Translations under genes and position numbers: made by a program
Shown here: piece after piece, positions 37,701 to 40,289 of the stretch
How the letters are laid out: the number at the start of each line of letters is the position of its first letter
Position numbering within the stretch: the stretch's first letter is position 1
The notes under the pieces: model-generated
Told to the model about the DNA's origin: nothing
What the model saw: only the letters and a program-made list of their open reading frames with translations
The model's database searches: none
Source of the DNA: Anisus vortex
Lineage: Eukaryota > Mollusca > Gastropoda > Planorbidae
NCBI GenBank assembly: GCA_949126835.1
Contig: OX421494.1
Location: 3,355,201-3,419,200 of the forward strand
Length of the DNA: 64,000 bases
Direction: 5' to 3'

Positions 37701-37885
37701 AGATGCACATCCTATTATATGTCCGGCTAACGTGAGATAGCATTTTAGTTTTATGTTCTTGTCACATGACTAAAAGTCTTATATGTTATTTTTCTGTCTT
37801 TTGTTTATTCACCACAGATGCTCCTTACACTGTTGAGAAAGTACAACTTGGCACCAACATCACCATTGAACACCTCACAGCTTAA
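556..37885 (+). CDS. Aldehyde oxidase/xanthine dehydrogenase family molybdo-flavoenzyme, 33 coding exons, initiator missing
   Basis: Joined exons: 556-608, 5419-5585, 5802-5962, 6130-6286, 12816-13026, 13375-13448, 13768-13917, 14610-14715, 16071-16219, 16601-16699, 16894-16957, 17822-17925, 18484-18639, 19272-19394, 19540-19641, 20554-20611, 20864-21013, 21218-21297, 21873-21982, 27379-27483, 28811-28889, 29179-29290, 30103-30183, 30522-30631, 31174-31287, 32205-32366, 32981-33109, 33875-34005, 34615-34743, 35719-35842, 36632-36728, 37152-37262, 37818-37885. Every junction is GT-AG and phases match, giving 1,274 residues; family members are about 1,260-1,360. Numbering here starts at the first complete codon (557). 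Cluster ligands are C45/C50/C53/C74 and C114/C117/C149/C151. GGGFGGK (767-773), MGQG and GEPP (E1219) mark the molybdopterin site. The family oxidises aldehydes or N-heterocycles with water as oxygen donor, passing electrons Mo to Fe-S to FAD, usually as a cytosolic homodimer. Val774 replaces the Glu of xanthine dehydrogenases, favouring aldehyde-oxidase-like activity. Substrate is inferred, not shown. Confidence 0.95.
643..722 (+). mobile_element. CR1-like LINE 3' end
   Basis: ACCACGGAAGAACGTAGGACGC through ATATAAGATAACAT, same terminal sequence as the other copies, here 35 bp after exon 1. Confidence 0.7.
2250..3076. mobile_element. Non-autonomous hAT-like element with 8-bp target duplication
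   Basis: Ends CATAGGTTTTAAACC and GTTGAGAACCTATG are imperfect inverted repeats related to the common hAT end AGTGGTTCTCAACC. ATCTAAGC flanks both sides (2242-2249, 3077-3084). The interior is AT-rich with no coding potential. Confidence 0.7.
3360..4535 (+). mobile_element. Degenerate non-LTR retrotransposon, RT and C-terminal part
   Basis: Frameshifted pieces of a LINE. One frame gives [13 protein letters not shown] and then, shifted, [11 protein letters not shown], an RT motif A region. A later frame gives [23 protein letters not shown] and [18 protein letters not shown], the C-terminal part common in mollusc LINEs. It contains an in-frame 69-bp tandem duplication (4211-4279 and 4280-4348). 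The same family occurs reversed at 63340-63680. Confidence 0.75.
5419..5585 (+). CDS. AOX-like exon 2: first [2Fe-2S] cluster ligands
   Basis: Acceptor TTTGTGTAG, donor GTGAGT. It encodes residues 18-73 with the cluster loop [10 protein letters not shown]45, C50 and C53 match the C-x4-C-x2-C pattern of the family. C52 is an extra Cys where xanthine dehydrogenases usually have Ala. Confidence 0.95.
5738..5795 (+). repeat. 14-bp minisatellite forming the exon 3 pyrimidine tract
   Basis: About four copies of ATCTTTGTGTCTTC run straight into TTCGTTTTCAG, the exon 3 acceptor. The repeat is T/C-rich on the sense strand and so supplies the splicing tract. Confidence 0.85.
5802..5962 (+). CDS. AOX-like exon 3: fourth ligand of cluster 1 and start of cluster 2
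   Basis: It begins CLCPLYS, where C74 is the fourth ligand of the first cluster, and runs to [15 protein letters not shown], with C114 and C117 of the second cluster. The acceptor tract is a 14-bp minisatellite. The last 30 bases and the donor are duplicated just downstream (5974-6014). Confidence 0.95.
5974..6014 (+). repeat. 41-bp tandem copy of exon 3 end and splice donor
   Basis: CACACCTGGATTTGTTATGT and onward repeats the sequence at 5933-5973 with two changes, including GGGTAAGTAAATA. This creates a second intact donor at 6004. Reading past the first donor meets an in-frame TAA at once. Confidence 0.9.
6130..6286 (+). CDS. AOX-like exon 4: end of second [2Fe-2S] domain
   Basis: Residues 127-179. 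It contains HVCRCTGYR, whose C149 and C151 complete the second cluster, and then the variable linker towards the FAD domain. Acceptor CTGTACAG, donor GTAAAT. Confidence 0.95.
6345..6400 (+). repeat. Short tandem repeat in intron 4
   Basis: Four degenerate copies of about 14 bp, TATAGTCATTGTG. Confidence 0.7.
7435..7577 (+). pseudogene. MADF-domain exon with 7-bp frameshifting duplication
   Basis: It starts [12 protein letters not shown] and continues in the next frame as [20 protein letters not shown] then QEIGKEIG. This is the start of a MADF DNA-binding domain (as in Adf-1 and some PIF/Harbinger accessory proteins). The shift comes from a tandem AGTGCAA duplication (7464-7470 and 7471-7477). 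It ends at a donor-like GGTAAAT. It may be a relic of a host gene or of a transposon accessory gene. Confidence 0.6.
7641..7708 (+). repeat. CT microsatellite
   Basis: Nearly pure CT repeats of about 65 bp. Confidence 0.95.
9072..10541. mobile_element. Nested TIR element, 1.47 kb, 8-bp target duplication
   Basis: Perfect 16-bp inverted ends CAGTGGCGTAGCCAGG / CCTGGCTACGCTACTG with TGCCAAAC duplicated on both sides (9064-9071, 10542-10549). Just inside both ends is AGGGGGAGCG-type sequence. It contains an inverted fragment of a hAT copy (from CAGGGGTCGGCAACCTAAG near 9390 to about 10365). No transposase ORF is seen. Confidence 0.8.
10489..10510. repeat. Perfect 22-bp palindrome
   Basis: AGGGGGAGCGG followed by its exact reverse complement, centred on a NotI-like GCGGCCGC core, near the right end of the nested TIR element. 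Confidence 0.95.
11765..11970 (+). repeat. Dispersed repeat, '(TTC)n-ACTGTGGAGACC' family
   Basis: TTACTGTGGAGACCCCGTTAGG and about 200 bp onward recur at 29620-29840 and 43140-43265, always after a TTC-rich run. Class unknown; probably a SINE or LINE 3' region. Confidence 0.6.
12816..13026 (+). CDS. AOX-like exon 5: start of FAD-binding domain
   Basis: Residues 180-249. After a Cys-rich linker comes [14 protein letters not shown] and then LLFGNTSTG, the typical first strand and FAD pyrophosphate loop of the family. The 6.5-kb intron before it contains LINE, MADF and hAT relics. Confidence 0.95.
13375..13448 (+). CDS. AOX-like exon 6: FAD-binding domain
   Basis: Residues 250-274, [20 protein letters not shown] and onward, equivalent to the 'P.yiDi..i.EL' strand of the family. 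Phase 2 in, phase 0 out. Confidence 0.9.
13768..13917 (+). CDS. AOX-like exon 7: FAD-binding domain
   Basis: Residues 275-324, including [14 protein letters not shown] and [16 protein letters not shown], the 'i.iGA..tl..l' and 'l....a..qiRN' segments of the FAD domain. The following bases encode the RN-x-A-G-x-I-x-GN loop across the intron. Confidence 0.93.
14116..14372 (-). mobile_element. tRNA-derived SINE (family A)
   Basis: On the minus strand it begins with a tRNA-like head, GTGGCAGCGCATTCGACTGG (A-box region) and GGGTTTGAATCCTGG (B box). A conserved body follows, including GCTGGCCACACAATC and TGTGGCCACAGAGAC, and it ends near GGATCAATTCGGTCC. About ten copies with a head and five truncated tails occur in this window. 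Confidence 0.8.
14610..14715 (+). CDS. AOX-like exon 8: FAD-binding loop
   Basis: Residues 325-359 with [20 protein letters not shown] followed by [10 protein letters not shown], a hallmark FAD-binding segment in xanthine dehydrogenase and aldehyde oxidase. Acceptor CTTTAAG, donor GTCAGC. Confidence 0.95.
15010..15620. repeat. Unclassified GC-richer insert in intron 8
   Basis: A 600-bp block of higher GC than the surrounding intron, ending in AGAAGAAGAAG. Overlapping short ORFs on the minus strand match no family I know. It looks like a retroposed repeat with a simple-repeat tail. Confidence 0.4.
15830..15965 (+). mobile_element. SINE family A, 3' part only
   Basis: GGGTAAAGTAAAGGTGGCTG through GATCAATTTGGTCC, matching the SINE body without the tRNA head. 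Confidence 0.7.
16071..16219 (+). CDS. AOX-like exon 9: end of FAD domain
   Basis: Residues 360-409, ending [12 protein letters not shown]. Xanthine dehydrogenases have a longer FFxGYRK-type segment here that contacts NAD. The RSFKI form resembles aldehyde-oxidase-like members, so NAD use is doubtful. Confidence 0.93.
16601..16699 (+). CDS. AOX-like exon 10: flavoprotein C-terminal domain
   Basis: Residues 410-442, [16 protein letters not shown] and [10 protein letters not shown], matching the conserved 'NA...vnAaf...' and 'f.GI' strands of the domain. Confidence 0.93.
16894..16957 (+). CDS. AOX-like exon 11: flavoprotein C-terminal domain
   Basis: Residues 443-463, [15 protein letters not shown], the A-x-x-T-E-x-x-L-x-G-K helix of the domain. 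The upstream intron is short (194 bp). Confidence 0.92.
17083..17158 (+). mobile_element. CR1-like LINE 3' end
   Basis: GTAGGACGCAATAATCTGCT and onward to GTAATGTATAAGATAAG, the shared 3' terminus of a family also seen at 643-722, 19968-20060, 36355-36625, 44150-44395, 54215-54362 and 62805-63060. Confidence 0.7.
17822..17925 (+). CDS. AOX-like exon 12: flavoprotein C-terminal domain
   Basis: Residues 464-498, including [14 protein letters not shown], the conserved 'YRk.La..ll.k' helix that ends the flavin part. The acceptor is CATAG with a weak pyrimidine tract. Confidence 0.9.
17965..18222 (-). mobile_element. SINE family A, diverged
   Basis: Minus-strand copy with recognisable head (GTGGCAGCGTGCTTGACTGG) and diverged B box, followed by the usual body. 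Confidence 0.7.
18484..18639 (+). CDS. AOX-like exon 13: linker into molybdopterin part
   Basis: Residues 499-550, from TLLEVYQ through [17 protein letters not shown] to [14 protein letters not shown]. The last stretch is the conserved 'PL.qp.pKleA..Q' that precedes the molybdenum domains. A GT...AG pair inside (18535-18570) is not treated as an intron, because the enclosed residues fit the family. Confidence 0.9.
18735..18985 (-). mobile_element. SINE family A
   Basis: Minus-strand copy; B box GGGTTCGAATCCTGG is intact on the reverse strand. Confidence 0.75.
19272..19394 (+). CDS. AOX-like exon 14: start of a/b hammerhead domain
   Basis: Residues 551-591 starting [11 protein letters not shown], the conserved 'asGea.Y.dDi' start of the molybdenum part, then a beta strand FVTTTVASG. 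Confidence 0.95.
19540..19641 (+). CDS. AOX-like exon 15
   Basis: Residues 592-625, [18 protein letters not shown], matching the 'A...pGV......DiP..G' segment. It is followed by an intron carrying a 30-bp minisatellite. Confidence 0.95.
19968..20060 (-). mobile_element. CR1-like LINE 3' end
   Basis: Reverse-strand copy: TTATAGACGCTCCTTCTATA and onward. Confidence 0.7.
20161..20530 (+). repeat. 30-bp minisatellite, about 12 copies
   Basis: Unit TTGTTATAACATGATCCAATC plus AAATTTGGG in register, nearly identical in the first nine units and diverging towards exon 16. Since 30 is a multiple of three, long spurious ORFs run through it on both strands. Confidence 0.97.
20554..20611 (+). CDS. AOX-like exon 16
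   Basis: Residues 626-644, [19 protein letters not shown], the conserved 'v...gq.ig.v.A' segment. The acceptor lies about 33 bp after the end of the 30-bp minisatellite. Confidence 0.93.
20864..21013 (+). CDS. AOX-like exon 17
   Basis: Residues 645-694, beginning [19 protein letters not shown], the 'd...A...v.v.Y' helix of the hammerhead domain, then a variable acidic stretch. Confidence 0.93.
21218..21297 (+). CDS. AOX-like exon 18
   Basis: Residues 695-721 with [17 protein letters not shown], the 'G....GgQ.hfylEtq' motif that opens the first molybdopterin-binding domain. Confidence 0.95.
21873..21982 (+). CDS. AOX-like exon 19
   Basis: Residues 722-757, [20 protein letters not shown], the 'vP.eDg......tQ' strand. 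The exon ends in phase 2 at donor GTTAGT. The next intron (5.4 kb) holds the LTR element. Confidence 0.93.
22055..22160 (-). mobile_element. tRNA-like SINE fragment (family B)
   Basis: CAAAACTCCTGCAGGGTGAT through AGAACCTGGGTC; on the minus strand GGTTCTAACCC is B-box-like. A second copy is at 34845-34976. Confidence 0.5.
22282..22792 (-). repeat. 3' LTR
   Basis: Starts TGTTAATGAGG and ends TACTAGCA on the plus strand. A TATA-like TTTATAAA lies near 22651-22658. Confidence 0.95.
22793..22812 (-). promoter_or_regulatory. Polypurine tract
   Basis: On the minus strand CCGGGAGGGGTGAGTAA abuts the 3' LTR, the expected site for plus-strand priming. Confidence 0.7.
23116..24705 (-). CDS. Reverse transcriptase-RNase H of the LTR element, 5'-interrupted
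   Basis: An open frame of 488 residues from 24582 that stays open upstream to the LINE insertion at about 24705. Numbering from 24582, RT motif A is [12 protein letters not shown] (D151) and motif C is YVDD (211-214). The tether [16 protein letters not shown] follows. RNase H has D362 (ACDAS), E405 or E407 (LELEG), D432 (TDHKPL) and D475 (LPDVLSRL). These are Ty3/gypsy-type. No stop or frameshift is seen, so the enzyme part looks intact. In canonical gypsy elements the RT precedes integrase; here it follows it. Confidence 0.93.
   Translation of the reverse strand, partial: RHYEESNIVDTTSKTNDKIENNNVIIVEDENIKDIPDNVNYLCGMTANTTNELEQINLDHIQSVETKNKIVKILNKFKDTITKTPGLTNVIEHRIELTDKKEFRSKAYRIPQMLVDRVDKELDQLIENKIINKSMSQYSSPMVIVRKKNGSIRLCCDYRKLNKITKIDQEGLPNIDNIINTMATGKIFSTIDLTRGFWQVPLDKNSKDYAAFITHRGVFNWNVMPFGLINSTATFTKLMRKILPQRNNIIHYVDDVCIYTETWDEHLTILEEVLQILKDNNLTVSPTKLKIGQSEIEFLGHTFSNGQVKPTEQLHKKILEIKTPKTKKEVRALLGLFNYYSKFIPKYSQIVRPIIDLTKKFQPNYVNWNNECEQSFRQLVNEFSKEPILETIQKNDEIILACDASKIGLGACIFKKVMIDSEMVYKPAFYISRALTNSEKNFSILELEGLCIAYAVLKFQYYLLGRKFTILTDHKPLVNFNVSNVNNKRINKYALLLSDYQFQIKSIVGKDNHLPDVLSRLSIYIPDIE
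24706..24988 (+). mobile_element. 5'-truncated L2/CR1-like LINE 3' end inside the LTR element
   Basis: Plus-strand reading [18 protein letters not shown] and [11 protein letters not shown] then TAG is the usual C-terminus of L2-type LINEs. A short 3' UTR with GCGCTATATAAGC ends in (TTATT)n. The same family, further 5', is cut by the right edge of the window at 64000. The tail supplies the stop codon for the integrase frame. Confidence 0.85.
24980..26119 (-). CDS. Integrase of the LTR element
   Basis: 379 residues. The zinc-binding HHCC is H44, H51, C81 and C84. The DDE catalytic triad is D114 (IDIIGP), D174 (LSDNGTQF) and E210 (NGMVERANQ), with 35 residues between the last two. The C-terminal [11 protein letters not shown] is a GPY/F module, typical of gypsy and gammaretrovirus-like integrases. 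The first 11 residues and the ATG come from a misplaced U3 fragment, so upstream pol is gone. The last Lys and the stop lie in the LINE tail. Confidence 0.93.
   Translation of the reverse strand: MLVCTNKVKGKLINGILCRIETKTNITQIVVPKSLTVQIMKISHDNALAGHLSTKKTCNKIKNNFWWPNLEKDLKTFIKSCSTCLIHNQKNSKHKAPLQKTDTVDKPFVKIAIDIIGPMKEARNSKAKFALTLIDMGSRWVEVIPLREITADRVCNSLLPIFCRFGFPKIILSDNGTQFKSKLTQAFTKMLNITQIFSSIYHPESNGMVERANQTIKQMLAKVCEEHPYEWDEFLPAILFAYRQAKHESTGYSPFELIFGKNANGPLENFKAELLKIKETKMSPFDLINKTEKHMQAAYQFAVEKKQEIKEKTILRENMNKNLRKLEIGNKVLVYLPIGSGNAMEWKGPYDIIHKLSDVTYKIDINGSEKIVHINNLNK
26086..26127 (-). repeat. Misplaced 42-bp U3/PPT-edge fragment
   Basis: Identical to 22760-22801, the outer 33 bp of the LTR plus 9 bp of the adjoining purine tract, but located between the PBS and the integrase. 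Confidence 0.92.
26126..26170 (-). promoter_or_regulatory. Primer-binding site extended to a 45-nt tRNA-Leu 3' half
   Basis: The plus strand reads CCAGTCTCTTCGGAGG then CGTGGGTTCGAATCCCACC then GCTGCCACCA. This is the variable arm, T arm, acceptor strand and CCA of a eukaryotic tRNA-Leu as I remember it. It sits 2 nt from the 5' LTR, where a PBS belongs; a normal PBS is about 18 nt. Confidence 0.88.
26173..26683 (-). repeat. 5' LTR
   Basis: Same 511 bp as the 3' LTR, followed by the CAAGC target duplication. Confidence 0.95.
26985..27240 (+). mobile_element. SINE family A
   Basis: Head GGTGGCGTCTTGGGCTGG, B box GAGTTTGAATCCTGG, then the standard body. Confidence 0.75.
27379..27483 (+). CDS. 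AOX-like exon 20: GGGFGGK loop
   Basis: Residues 758-792 with [18 protein letters not shown]. The Gly-rich loop binds the molybdopterin cofactor. Val774 stands where xanthine dehydrogenases have the substrate-binding Glu (bovine E802), as in animal aldehyde oxidases. Confidence 0.96.
28315..28600 (+). repeat. Dispersed repeat, 'GCGCTGCCAACAAACATA' family
   Basis: Begins with (AAT)n, then TATAGCGCTGCCAACAAACA and CAGAGCGCATTTA. Other copies are at 31765-31990, 33430-33560 and 43005-43110. Class unknown. Confidence 0.65.
28811..28889 (+). CDS. AOX-like exon 21
   Basis: Residues 793-819, [19 protein letters not shown], the 'RPVr...dr..dm...gkR' segment. Acceptor TTTTCCCAG, donor GTAGAC. Confidence 0.95.
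29179..29290 (+). CDS. AOX-like exon 22
   Basis: Residues 820-856, [20 protein letters not shown], the 'vg...dGki.a.......' strand pair. It splices directly to 30103; an apparent exon between them is rejected. Confidence 0.93.
29390..29612 (+). mobile_element. SINE family A, diverged
   Basis: GGTGGCCAAGTGCCAGTGGG head and CAAATCCTGGTGAAGG, then the body. Confidence 0.7.
29620..29840 (+). repeat. '(TTC)n-ACTGTGGAGA' dispersed repeat
   Basis: Same family as 11765-11970, longer to the right, with shared GAAAGCCGG and GGTGATGGAGGC. Confidence 0.6.
30103..30183 (+). CDS. AOX-like exon 23: active-site loop
   Basis: Residues 857-883, [20 protein letters not shown] and then PCRAP. R881 aligns with the substrate-pocket Arg of xanthine dehydrogenase (bovine R880), but the following residues are Ala-Pro rather than Gly-Phe. 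Confidence 0.93.
30522..30631 (+). CDS. AOX-like exon 24
   Basis: Residues 884-920 with [18 protein letters not shown] and then the stretch ending LYEKGQ. The 3' end of this exon recurs twice in the following intron (30691-30745 and 31083-31128). Confidence 0.95.
30632..31135 (+). repeat. Two intronic copies of the exon 24 3' end
   Basis: CGATCCTTTTCAAGGAAATC and onward at 30691-30745 and CATTTCAAGGAGATCCACTT at 31088-31128 repeat the last 45-50 bp of exon 24. Between them TTAGGCTA(G/A)TCTGTTA(T/C)CCC is also repeated, so the unit is about 110-120 bp. The donor GT is lost in the first copy (GGCAGGAA). A MITE interrupts the second unit. Confidence 0.85.
30784..31071. mobile_element. hAT-type MITE with exact 8-bp target duplication
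   Basis: Ends CAGGGGTCGGGAACC and GGTTCCTGACCCCTG are near-perfect inverted repeats; GGCTAATC is duplicated at 30776-30783 and 31072-31079. The body has paired AGAGCCA motifs. Length is 288 bp. Confidence 0.92.
31174..31287 (+). CDS. AOX-like exon 25
   Basis: Residues 921-958, [20 protein letters not shown] and onward; this is the helical 'l......l..W..l' part of the molybdenum region. Donor GTGAGT. Confidence 0.92.
32205..32366 (+). CDS. AOX-like exon 26: molybdopterin loop MGQG
   Basis: Residues 959-1012, [17 protein letters not shown] and [11 protein letters not shown]. The MGQG loop contacts the molybdopterin cofactor in this family. Confidence 0.96.
32668..32905 (+). mobile_element. 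SINE family A, diverged
   Basis: GTGGCAGCACATTCGGTTAT head, B-box-like GTCTCAAATCCTG, then the body. Confidence 0.7.
32981..33109 (+). CDS. AOX-like exon 27
   Basis: Residues 1013-1055, [19 protein letters not shown] and [15 protein letters not shown], the 'q.....L.ip...v......t...n...T.gS..S' segment that lines the cofactor site. Confidence 0.95.
33875..34005 (+). CDS. AOX-like exon 28
   Basis: Residues 1056-1098, [20 protein letters not shown], the 'A...AC..l..rl.p' helix of the family. It ends in phase 2. Confidence 0.93.
34085..34325 (+). repeat. 51-bp tandem repeat, about 4 copies
   Basis: Unit AAGGTCAAATTGAGGAGTAT followed by TGGTAAATTAGCCAATAACC, diverging at both ends, in intron 28. 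Confidence 0.92.
34615..34743 (+). CDS. AOX-like exon 29
   Basis: Residues 1099-1141, [20 protein letters not shown] then VDIMADFGE, the 'y...g....eVevD.LTGe......di..D.G.s' strand pair. Confidence 0.96.
34845..34976 (-). mobile_element. tRNA-like SINE fragment (family B)
   Basis: On the minus strand CGGTTAGCACATCAG and GGGTTCTAGCCCTGC look like A and B boxes. It shares CTCCTGCAGGG-type sequence with 22055-22160. Confidence 0.5.
35719..35842 (+). CDS. AOX-like exon 30
   Basis: Residues 1142-1183, [20 protein letters not shown] then LTEDLHYD, the 'lNP.iDiGQieGaf.qGlG....E' signature next to the cofactor. Confidence 0.97.
35964..36102 (+). repeat. 28-bp tandem repeat, 5 copies
   Basis: Unit GTTGTTACTATAATAAAACT plus AAACAAGT, almost perfectly conserved, in intron 30. 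Confidence 0.95.
36355..36625 (+). mobile_element. CR1-like LINE 3' end with coding tail
   Basis: Reading frame [20 protein letters not shown] and [10 protein letters not shown] then TAG is the C-terminus of a CR1/Jockey-type LINE. It is followed by the family 3' UTR ending GTAATGTATGATA, right before exon 31. Confidence 0.8.
36632..36728 (+). CDS. AOX-like exon 31
   Basis: Residues 1184-1215, [19 protein letters not shown], the 'YKiPt..diP..f.v.ll' segment, ending SSK in phase 1. The LINE 3' end just upstream stops about 5 bp before the pyrimidine tract. Confidence 0.96.
37152..37262 (+). CDS. AOX-like exon 32: catalytic Glu
   Basis: Residues 1216-1252, beginning [20 protein letters not shown]1219 in GEPP is the general base of this enzyme family (bovine xanthine dehydrogenase E1261). 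Confidence 0.97.
37565..37660 (+). mobile_element. SINE family A, 3' fragment
   Basis: AGTAAAGGTGACTGAGCATT through CACAGAAACTTATGA. Confidence 0.55.
37818..37885 (+). CDS. AOX-like exon 33: C-terminus and stop
   Basis: Residues 1253-1274, [20 protein letters not shown] and TA, then TAA at 37883-37885. The 'aP.t.e.i......' ending is normal for the family. No peroxisomal SKL-type tail is seen. Confidence 0.93.
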
Positions 37886-38271
37886 AAGACTTCTGTGTCT
37901 ACAATATGCTACAATATGGCAACACAACATAATTTTGTTGGTGTTTTTTTTTTTACACAACTGACTCTATTGGACTTAGTTGTATTGAAATAGATTATTC
38001 TTTTTTTTATTTTTTTGCTTTTTTTTTTTTTGCTTTGAATTTAAGAAACTTGCAAAATCTCAAAGATGAGTAAACTGTATTTTTTTTCCCCTGTAATTTA
38101 TATATATCCTTTTATACATTGTTATGCTTATTATAATTGTTGCAGTAATAAGTTTTGCACCACTGCAAAATTCATTTCATTGTTCAAACATCACGTTTAT
38201 TGTTCTTCTGTCCTGTGATATGTTCATTTTTGAGATCTCTTAATTACAGTTCCCCGTGATCAATGCTATAG

Positions 38272-38277
38272 AATAAA
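38272..38277 (+). terminator. Poly(A) signal of the AOX-like gene
   Basis: AATAAA 387 bp after the stop codon, the first good signal in the 3' UTR, followed by a short A-run. It implies a 3' UTR of about 0.4 kb. Confidence 0.6.
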
Positions 38278-38385
38278 TTGTAAAAAAATCATGACCATCA
38301 GAGAAATATGGTTTACCTATGGTAAAATGATTATTACTGCTCTGCACCTTCACCTAAGACAAGCAGTTGATATTTTGGAGGTTAT

Positions 38386-38427
38386 CTTTCCATTAATCTT
38401 TCCATTAATCTTTCCATTAATCTTTCA
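38386..38427 (+). repeat. 12-bp tandem repeat
   Basis: Four near-copies of CTTTCCATTAAT, about 110 bp after the poly(A) signal. Confidence 0.9.
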
Positions 38428-38924
38428 GACGTTGTCATTATTATTGTTGTGAGAATCCTTCCTAAACTGAAATATGAGATATTGTTAGCGTCAATGAGGG
38501 CATTAGGTAGCTGATGATAAATTTGGGTGTTGTCTGTTAAATTTAACAATGGTAAAATCCACATAGACTTTAGTTCACATCAAACGTTTTGTTTATCACT
38601 GTAGCTGTTATATTTGTTAAACACAGAATATAGCAATAGTTAATATAACTTAAATAAATATATATATATATACACAATACAATATATTATATTTATATAA
38701 GATGGACCTGTGGTTAGTTCTACAGACTGTCGACTTGATGTATACTAAGCGAGCTGACCAGACCTTGTCTCCCCTGCAGGAGCTTATGAATTCTTTGAAT
38801 TATTTTTATGTTCTAGTTTGACTATGGCTTTTGATCAAACTGTCTACATCTAATTGAAATCAAACATTTTTATTTTGACAAAGTTTGGCCCGGGATCCAC
38901 ATAAAACTTATGGAACATGGTGGC

Positions 38925-39060
38925 CAGAGGCAAAGTAAAGGTGGCTGGGCATTGTGCTGGTCACACAATCACCTAGTATCAGTGGCCACAGAAACTGGTG
39001 AATGCAGCTTCACTGGCCCTATAATCAATTTGGTCGCAAGGGTACATTACTTTACTACAT
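38925..39060 (+). mobile_element. SINE family A with internal deletion
   Basis: AACATGGTGGCCAGAGGCAA is the head fused directly to the body; the B box is missing. It ends at ATCAATTTGGTCGC. Confidence 0.65.
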
Positions 39061-39524
39061 AAAACTTAGATGCAATACAGCCAATATTAATCCAGCTTTC
39101 AGTTCACAATGTTGATTAAAAAAGTATAATACACAATTCTTTTGTATGCATCAAGCACCACATATATTTATGATCCCTGGTTATAACAATTAGATGTTTT
39201 ATTGAATCATTAATAAAAAGATCTTTTCAAATAATATAATTTTTTTTATGGTTGATTATACTTTTGGTTATAACAATCATGTTATGAATATGTTATAAGT
39301 ACCAGGTGACCGATCATTCGATCGGTAATAAAGAGCAGGCGCTTGTACCTTAACATCATGTGTATGTAAAACAACAGTGCATACATTTTAAAAATACTTC
39401 TTTACCAGACCAATAAATTGTATTTGTCTGTTTTCTTTTTTCTAGTATGAATAACATGGGCTTTAAATTCTAACAGTCAAAGCAGATTTTTATTTGTGCA
39501 GTCTAATATCTAGATTTTGCCCGT

Positions 39525-40285
39525 TAACCCCCCCCCCCCCCCCCCAAAAAAAAAAAAAAAATGCAGCTTAATCTCATTTTAAACCAAAAAAAAACATGTA
39601 GGCTAGAGTTGTCAGTTTTAAATCCAACAGAAATATATCTGTGTCTGAGATAGACTGTTCCATAAAGAAGGCGCCACTGACTCAAATGAGCGCACTCCCA
39701 GGTACTTCCTTCTGTGTCCATCCAAACTAGAAGTTTTGAGGAGTGACTGTGTTGAAGATCGCAGTTCCCTAGATGGCCCATGCCTTGATATAAGCTCTCG
39801 AAGATAAGAAGGAGCAATGCCCTTTATGCATCTGTACATAATGGACATAATTTTGTGCTCCATTCGCTTTATCCCCGGAAGCTAGTGGAGATCCCTTAGT
39901 ATTGGGGAGATATGATCTTGCCTCATCACCCCCGAAACAATGTGCGCCGCGGTGTTCTGCACTCTCTGTAATCTCTGCAGCTGGTTCTGGGGCAAACCCC
40001 ACAGGCAACTATTGCAGTAATCCAACCTTGACTGGATAAGAGAAACTGCTACGGCATTGGCCGTCCTTCTATTGAGTTGAGGTCGCAGCTGACCCAGGGC
40101 ACGTAGATGAGACGAACAAGCCTTAACCACAGCACTGATATGTGGAACCATTGATATTTAATTGTTATTATCAATGAAAAGGCCAAGGTCTCCAACCATG
40201 TTGGGCAACGTTATCTCGGAAGCCCCAACCTTGATCGTAGTAATAGAGATTTTCCGAAGACTGACATCAGAACCATCTTATAAAT
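39525..40285 (-). mobile_element. L2-like LINE RT C-terminal part, one nonsense codon
   Basis: From about 40151 to 39618 one frame reads [38 protein letters not shown], then RDLH-stop-LPGIKR, then APSYLRELISRH and APSLWNSLSQ. The stop (TAG at 39882-39884) replaces the Trp of the usual HWLP motif. The 3' end on this strand runs into T15 and G17 runs. Upstream, VGDLGLFID marks the end of the RT domain. Confidence 0.8.
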
Positions 40286-40289
40286 GATG